64,000 bases of DNA from Deltaproteobacteria bacterium. GTDB taxonomy: Bacteria > Desulfobacterota > Binatia > Binatales > Binataceae. The stretch is taken from contig JAKAVC010000042.1 in assembly GCA_021817345.1 (NCBI GenBank), positions 39,336-103,335 on the forward strand. Direction: 5' to 3'. A program made the translations under genes and the position numbers. Below are positions 60,826 through 64,000 of this stretch, piece by piece. The first letter of the stretch is position 1. Each line of letters opens with the position of its first letter. The notes beneath the pieces were generated by a model. The model was given only the letters and a program-made list of their open reading frames with translations, did no database searches and was not told the DNA's origin.

Positions 60826-61923
60826 TCAGATGCTCAGCCGGTACAGCTCGGCCACATTGTCGTGCAGGATGAGGTCCTTCTCCTCGGCGGTCAGCTCGGC
60901 CGTATGCTCGCGCAGAAGCTCGGGTGAATGCGGCCAGGTCGAATCGCTATGGGGAAAATCATTCGCCCACATCAGGCGCCGCGCGTTGCAGAGCTTCGCT
61001 ATCCGAAACGCCACCCAGTCGTCCTGGAAGGTCAGGTACACGTTCTCGCGGAAATACTCGCTCGGCATCTTCGAGAGCGTGCCGGCGGTCAGCCAGTAGC
61101 GATGGCGGTCGTAGGCGTGGTCCATGCGATACATGTAATGCGGGACCCATCCCGCATCCGCCTCCACGCACACCACCTTGAGTTTCGGATGGCGCTCGAA
61201 GACGCCGCCCAGGATGAACGTTCCGATGATGTCCTGGCATCCGCGGATGATCGACAGGAAGCCATTGAGCCGCGGCCCGCGCGTCTCGAAACGGTCCTGC
61301 TGGCTGGTCAGGATATGAAAGCTGAGCGGCAGTTCGAGATCGATAGCGGCTTCGTAAAACGGATCGTAAATCGGATCGTCGTAATCGCTCACCGCGGGAT
61401 TGCCGGGCATCATCACGCCCCTGAGCCCCAATTCCTTTATCCTGCGAAGATCCGCGATTCCCTCGTCCACCGAGCGCATCGCGGTCTGCCCGAGCCCGAT
61501 AAGCCTGTCCGGATGGACCGAGCAGTATTCGGTGATCCAGAGGTTGTAGGCGTCGAAGCAGGCCTTCTTGTAGTCGAAGTCCGGATGATTGCAGAGCAGC
61601 ATCCCGACCGTCGGGTAAAGAATCTCCGCGCTGACGCCGTCACGCTCTTGCTCGGCGAGCCGCGCGTCGGGATCCCATCCGCCGCGATGCATCTCATCAA
61701 ATTTGACGCCGCCCACCGCGAGCTGTTCGGCGCTTTTGCCGGCCGCCGCGACCAAGCCCATCAGAAGCGGGCGCTTCATCCCATCAACCAAAAACATGTC
61801 GCCGAGCTTGGGGTCGCGAACCATCCGCGGCGCGCGCTCGCGGAATTTACGATCGCATCGATCGACGTAGGTGCCCGGCGGTTCGGTTATATGCGAATCC
61901 GCGGAGATGACCGGCTTTGACAT
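60826..61923 (-). CDS. Amidohydrolase-2 (ACMSD-like) family protein
   Basis: Metal-dependent hydrolase or decarboxylase of 365 residues. The DxH motif is SADSHITEPPG at the start, metal or catalytic residues follow in LPLSFHIL and the Asp of LMWANDFPHSDSTWP. I start at the ATG at 61923; the track ORF adds 18 residues. Relatives act on aromatic or amide compounds; the substrate is not clear. A 19-base palindrome lies 72 bases upstream, which may control it. Confidence 0.88.
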   Translation of the reverse strand: MSKPVISADSHITEPPGTYVDRCDRKFRERAPRMVRDPKLGDMFLVDGMKRPLLMGLVAAAGKSAEQLAVGGVKFDEMHRGGWDPDARLAEQERDGVSAEILYPTVGMLLCNHPDFDYKKACFDAYNLWITEYCSVHPDRLIGLGQTAMRSVDEGIADLRRIKELGLRGVMMPGNPAVSDYDDPIYDPFYEAAIDLELPLSFHILTSQQDRFETRGPRLNGFLSIIRGCQDIIGTFILGGVFERHPKLKVVCVEADAGWVPHYMYRMDHAYDRHRYWLTAGTLSKMPSEYFRENVYLTFQDDWVAFRIAKLCNARRLMWANDFPHSDSTWPHSPELLREHTAELTAEEKDLILHDNVAELYRLSI

Positions 61924-61994
61924 GATGCGCTCTCCCAATGTTTTGGTCCTGCGCAGCCCCGGACCCGTAATGACCATTTTAAAGCACTTATTAC

Positions 61995-62013
61995 TAAACG
62001 ATTGTTCCGTTTA
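61995..62013. promoter_or_regulatory. 19-base palindrome, candidate operator
   Basis: TAAACG-N7-CGTTTA is a perfect inverted repeat in an AT-rich stretch between two divergent genes (amidohydrolase and methyltransferase). Size and spacing resemble a TetR-type operator. No regulator gene is adjacent. Confidence 0.5.
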
Positions 62014-62123
62014 CAACGAAAAAATCCGGTGCGCGATTTTGCGCGCTGGAACCGGGTTGATCCGGTGGGCTATCCTGTCGCACAGGCACCCTCGTGGTTG
62101 CGGCCAGGCAAGGTTTCTCGGCG

Positions 62124-62807
62124 ATGGAAAAAGGTCTGAAGCGCGCGTTCGATAGCGGCGCGCAGAACTACGACAGCGCTCGGCGCAAGCTCGTGCCGTG
62201 CTTCGACGACTTTTATCGGGCGGCGATCGAGCTCATCCCGTTCGAGCGCGACGCCGAATTCGACGTTCTCGACCTCGGCGCCGGCACGGGCCTTTTCTCG
62301 GCGCTGCTTGCTTACAGCTTTCCCGGCGCGCGGATCACGCTCGTCGACGTGTCCGATGAAATGCTGGCGCGGGCGCGCGAGCGGCTCGGTCCCGGCGGCG
62401 CGCGCTTTCGGTTCGTCGAACGCGATTACGCCGAGAATCGCGGGCTCGACGGCCCCTATGACGCGATCGTCTCGGCGCTCTCGATCCATCATCTTGCCGA
62501 CGACGACAAGCGCGCGCTCTTCCGCCGCGTGCGCGAAGCGCTCAAACCGGGCGGCGTGTTCGTCAATGCCGACCAGGTACGCGGCGAAACCGACGCAATG
62601 GAAAGGCGCAGCCATGCCAGATGGCTTGAGCGCGTGCGCGAACTCGGCGCGAGCGAGCGCGACCTGGCGCAGGCGCGCGAGCGGATGAAGTTCGACCGCA
62701 CCGCGACAGTCTCGGCGCAGCTCCAATGGCTTCGCGAGGCGGGCTTTCGGGAAGTGGCCTGCTCGTATCGCAACCTTATTTTCGCGGTCTATTCAGGCGA
62801 AAAATAA
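62124..62807 (+). CDS. Class I SAM-dependent methyltransferase
   Basis: A 227-residue methyltransferase: FDVLDLGAGTGLFSALLA is motif I, ARITLVDVSDEMLARARERL the acidic loop, and DAIVSALSIHHLADDDK motif IV. I start at the ATG at 62124 rather than the track start at 62094. The substrate is unknown. The TenA gene follows 48 bases later on the same strand, so they may share a transcript ended by the terminator at 63515. Confidence 0.85.
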   Translation: MEKGLKRAFDSGAQNYDSARRKLVPCFDDFYRAAIELIPFERDAEFDVLDLGAGTGLFSALLAYSFPGARITLVDVSDEMLARARERLGPGGARFRFVERDYAENRGLDGPYDAIVSALSIHHLADDDKRALFRRVREALKPGGVFVNADQVRGETDAMERRSHARWLERVRELGASERDLAQARERMKFDRTATVSAQLQWLREAGFREVACSYRNLIFAVYSGEK

Positions 62808-62855
62808 CCGCGATTCGCCGCGCGGAGTTTTGCCGCCGTCTCCGCGCGAACCGTC

Positions 62856-63533
62856 ATGGAGCCGGATAATATGGCGTTCAGCGCGGAACTCTGGAAATCG
62901 ATTGACAACATCTATCGCGGGATCCTGCGCCATCCGTTCGTGCGGAGACTCGGCGACGGCACGCTCTCGCGCGAAAGCTTCAAGTACTATGTTGTGCAGG
63001 ACGCGCTCTATCTGCGCGAGTTCGGCCGTGCGCTATCGGTTGCGGCCGCGCGCGCCCCGCATGACGACTGGATCGTGATGTTCAACGAGCACGCGGCCAA
63101 TGCGCTTCGGGTCGAGCGTTCGTTGCATGAGGGCTTTTTCAGGGATTTCGGGCTATCGCCGCAGGAGGTCGCCGCGACTCCGCCCGCGCCCGCAAACCTT
63201 GCGTACACAAGTTTTTTGCTTGCGACGGTTTACGGCGGCACGTTTCACGAGGCGCTCGGCGCGCTCTTGCCGTGCTACTGGATTTACTGGGAGGTCGGCA
63301 AGGAACTCGAACGCAAGGGCTCTCCCGATCCGCTTTACCAGCGATGGATCGCGACCTACGCGTCCGAGGAGTTCGCCGGCGTCGTCAAGGCCGTGATCCA
63401 GGCGCTCGACGAGACGGCGGAAAAGCTTCGTCCCGCCGAGCGCGAGGCGGTCGCGCGATGCTTCGTCACGACCAGCCGCTACGAATGGATGTTCTGGGAC
63501 ATGGGATACCGGCGCGAGGGATGGCCCGTGTAA
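62856..63533 (+). CDS. tenA: TenA-family thiaminase II / aminopyrimidine hydrolase
   Basis: Salvages thiamine pyrimidine by hydrolysing aminopyrimidine breakdown products. HPFVRRLGDGTLSRESFKYY and VVQDALYLREFGRA match the TenA fold; the catalytic Cys is in ALLPCYWIYWEVG and the Glu in TSRYEWMFWDMGY. Length 225 residues. No thi operon or TPP riboswitch lies upstream. The C-terminal codons form the left arm of a terminator. Confidence 0.9.
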   Translation: MEPDNMAFSAELWKSIDNIYRGILRHPFVRRLGDGTLSRESFKYYVVQDALYLREFGRALSVAAARAPHDDWIVMFNEHAANALRVERSLHEGFFRDFGLSPQEVAATPPAPANLAYTSFLLATVYGGTFHEALGALLPCYWIYWEVGKELERKGSPDPLYQRWIATYASEEFAGVVKAVIQALDETAEKLRPAEREAVARCFVTTSRYEWMFWDMGYRREGWPV

Positions 63534-63550
63534 GGGCCATCCCTCGTTTT
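63515..63550 (+). terminator. Strong rho-independent terminator overlapping the tenA stop
   Basis: Perfect 13-base arms CGAGGGATGGCCC and GGGCCATCCCTCG with a 6-base loop that contains the TAA of tenA, followed by TTTT. The left arm is coding (EGWPV). Confidence 0.9.
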
Positions 63551-63567
63551 CCATTCCATGCACTCGG

Positions 63568-64000
63568 TCAGCGCGGAATCACCGGCAGCAGGATGTGCGA
63601 CGCGGCTCCCGCCTTATGGAATACGGATTGATGCGCGGTTTTGAGTTCGGTATCGGCACCGAGTTCGCCGCCCGTGTTCGGATTGCGATCGTAGCGCGGA
63701 AAGTTGCTCGAGGTTATTTCCACGCGCAACCGATGGCCGCGGCGGAAGACGTGGCTGGTTGACCACATGTCGATGTCGTACGCGTGGATTTCGCCCGGCT
63801 TGATGAGGGTCGGCGTGGAGAGCGACTCGCGAAAGCGAGCGCGTATCACGCCCTCGGCGATATTGTGCGCGTATCCGTCCGGGCGGACATCGACGAGCTT
63901 CGCCATGAAGTCGGTGTCGGGCGAGGACGACGCGGCGAAGAGCTTCATCGCGATCGGTCCGGTGACTTCGAGATCGGATTCCAGCGTCGCACCTGTATAG
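63568..64000 (-). CDS. CocE/NonD-family hydrolase, C-terminal part (runs off right edge)
   Basis: The C-terminal beta-sandwich of an X-Pro dipeptidyl-peptidase/cocaine-esterase type hydrolase. YTGATLESDLEVTGPIAM continues the track ORF upstream to the edge with no stop; FAASSSPDTDFMAKLVDVRP and GHRLRVEITSSNFPRYDRNP are typical of this domain. The alpha/beta-hydrolase catalytic part lies outside the window. It is convergent with tenA. Confidence 0.88.
   Translation of the reverse strand, partial: YTGATLESDLEVTGPIAMKLFAASSSPDTDFMAKLVDVRPDGYAHNIAEGVIRARFRESLSTPTLIKPGEIHAYDIDMWSTSHVFRRGHRLRVEITSSNFPRYDRNPNTGGELGADTELKTAHQSVFHKAGAASHILLPVIPR

Noticed and set aside
62808-62855. TPP riboswitch before tenA
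   Set aside because: Only 48 bases separate the genes and no CTGAGA-type motif is present.

Overview
The window is GC-rich, densely coded chromosomal DNA from a diderm (Gram-negative) bacterium. Evidence for an outer membrane is a full Mla lipid-transport set, a TonB-dependent receptor with TonB, a porin and an RND efflux pump. Cofactor F420 use is suggested by cofC and two luciferase-like (LLM) oxidoreductases. The conserved order rplU-rpmA-(LLM)-obgE-proB-proA-nadD, with the mix of LLM enzymes, amidohydrolase and crotonase genes, fits an uncultivated deltaproteobacterium-like or Binatota-like lineage. That assignment is inference; no rRNA is present to test it.

Layout. 1-5.8 kb (minus strand): rplU-rpmA with its own promoter and terminator, an LLM oxidoreductase, then obgE-proB-proA-nadD; nadD runs off the left edge. 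5.9-11.8 kb: an RHH antitoxin whose toxin is reduced to a 16-codon stub, sufT, a DEDD-exonuclease/UvrC-like fusion whose 3' end is built from a dispersed repeat, two alpha/beta hydrolases and a TPR-SH3 lipoprotein. 11.9-16.3 kb (plus): cofC-mlaE-mlaF-mlaD-mlaC-mlaA ending in a clear terminator. 16.3-25.0 kb: lipA and lipB, an MFS carrier, a MITE-like element, and the pyruvate dehydrogenase genes lpdA-pdhC-pdhB-pdhA, with a small membrane protein on the opposite strand between pdhC and pdhB. Lipoate synthesis thus lies beside the lipoylated enzyme. 25.7-33.7 kb: a crotonase, rnhB, a PH-domain protein, a second LLM enzyme, a small HTH protein, an RNB exoribonuclease with an anomalous 5' end, and three secreted or small proteins. 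34-42 kb: tRNA-Leu(TAA), a large polytopic membrane protein, a MauE/rhodanese pair, a TonB-dependent receptor with TonB, and a serine hydrolase.

42.2-49.7 kb looks accessory. Its genes are sparser, with several non-coding stretches of 300-680 bases. It holds a monoheme lipoprotein, a coiled-coil porin and a monoheme cytochrome on one strand, then a cupin, a Met-rich protein, a GDP-mannose pyrophosphorylase-like enzyme, a DUF2267 protein and a 68-residue protein. 49.7-54 kb is a DNA-repair block: a DksA-like zinc-finger protein with an AT-hook-like tail, Ku, and a PE-LIG-POL LigD convergent with Ku. 54-64 kb: a DUF4019 lipoprotein, a secreted protein, a PAP2 phosphatase, an RND pump with its adaptor, an amidohydrolase, a methyltransferase, TenA with a strong terminator, and the end of a CocE-type hydrolase.

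No CRISPR array, rRNA, prophage or intact insertion sequence was seen. The best candidates for something new are the porin-monoheme cytochrome cluster, the MITE-like element and its related repeat inside a coding end, the decayed toxin gene, and the 5' end of the RNB gene.
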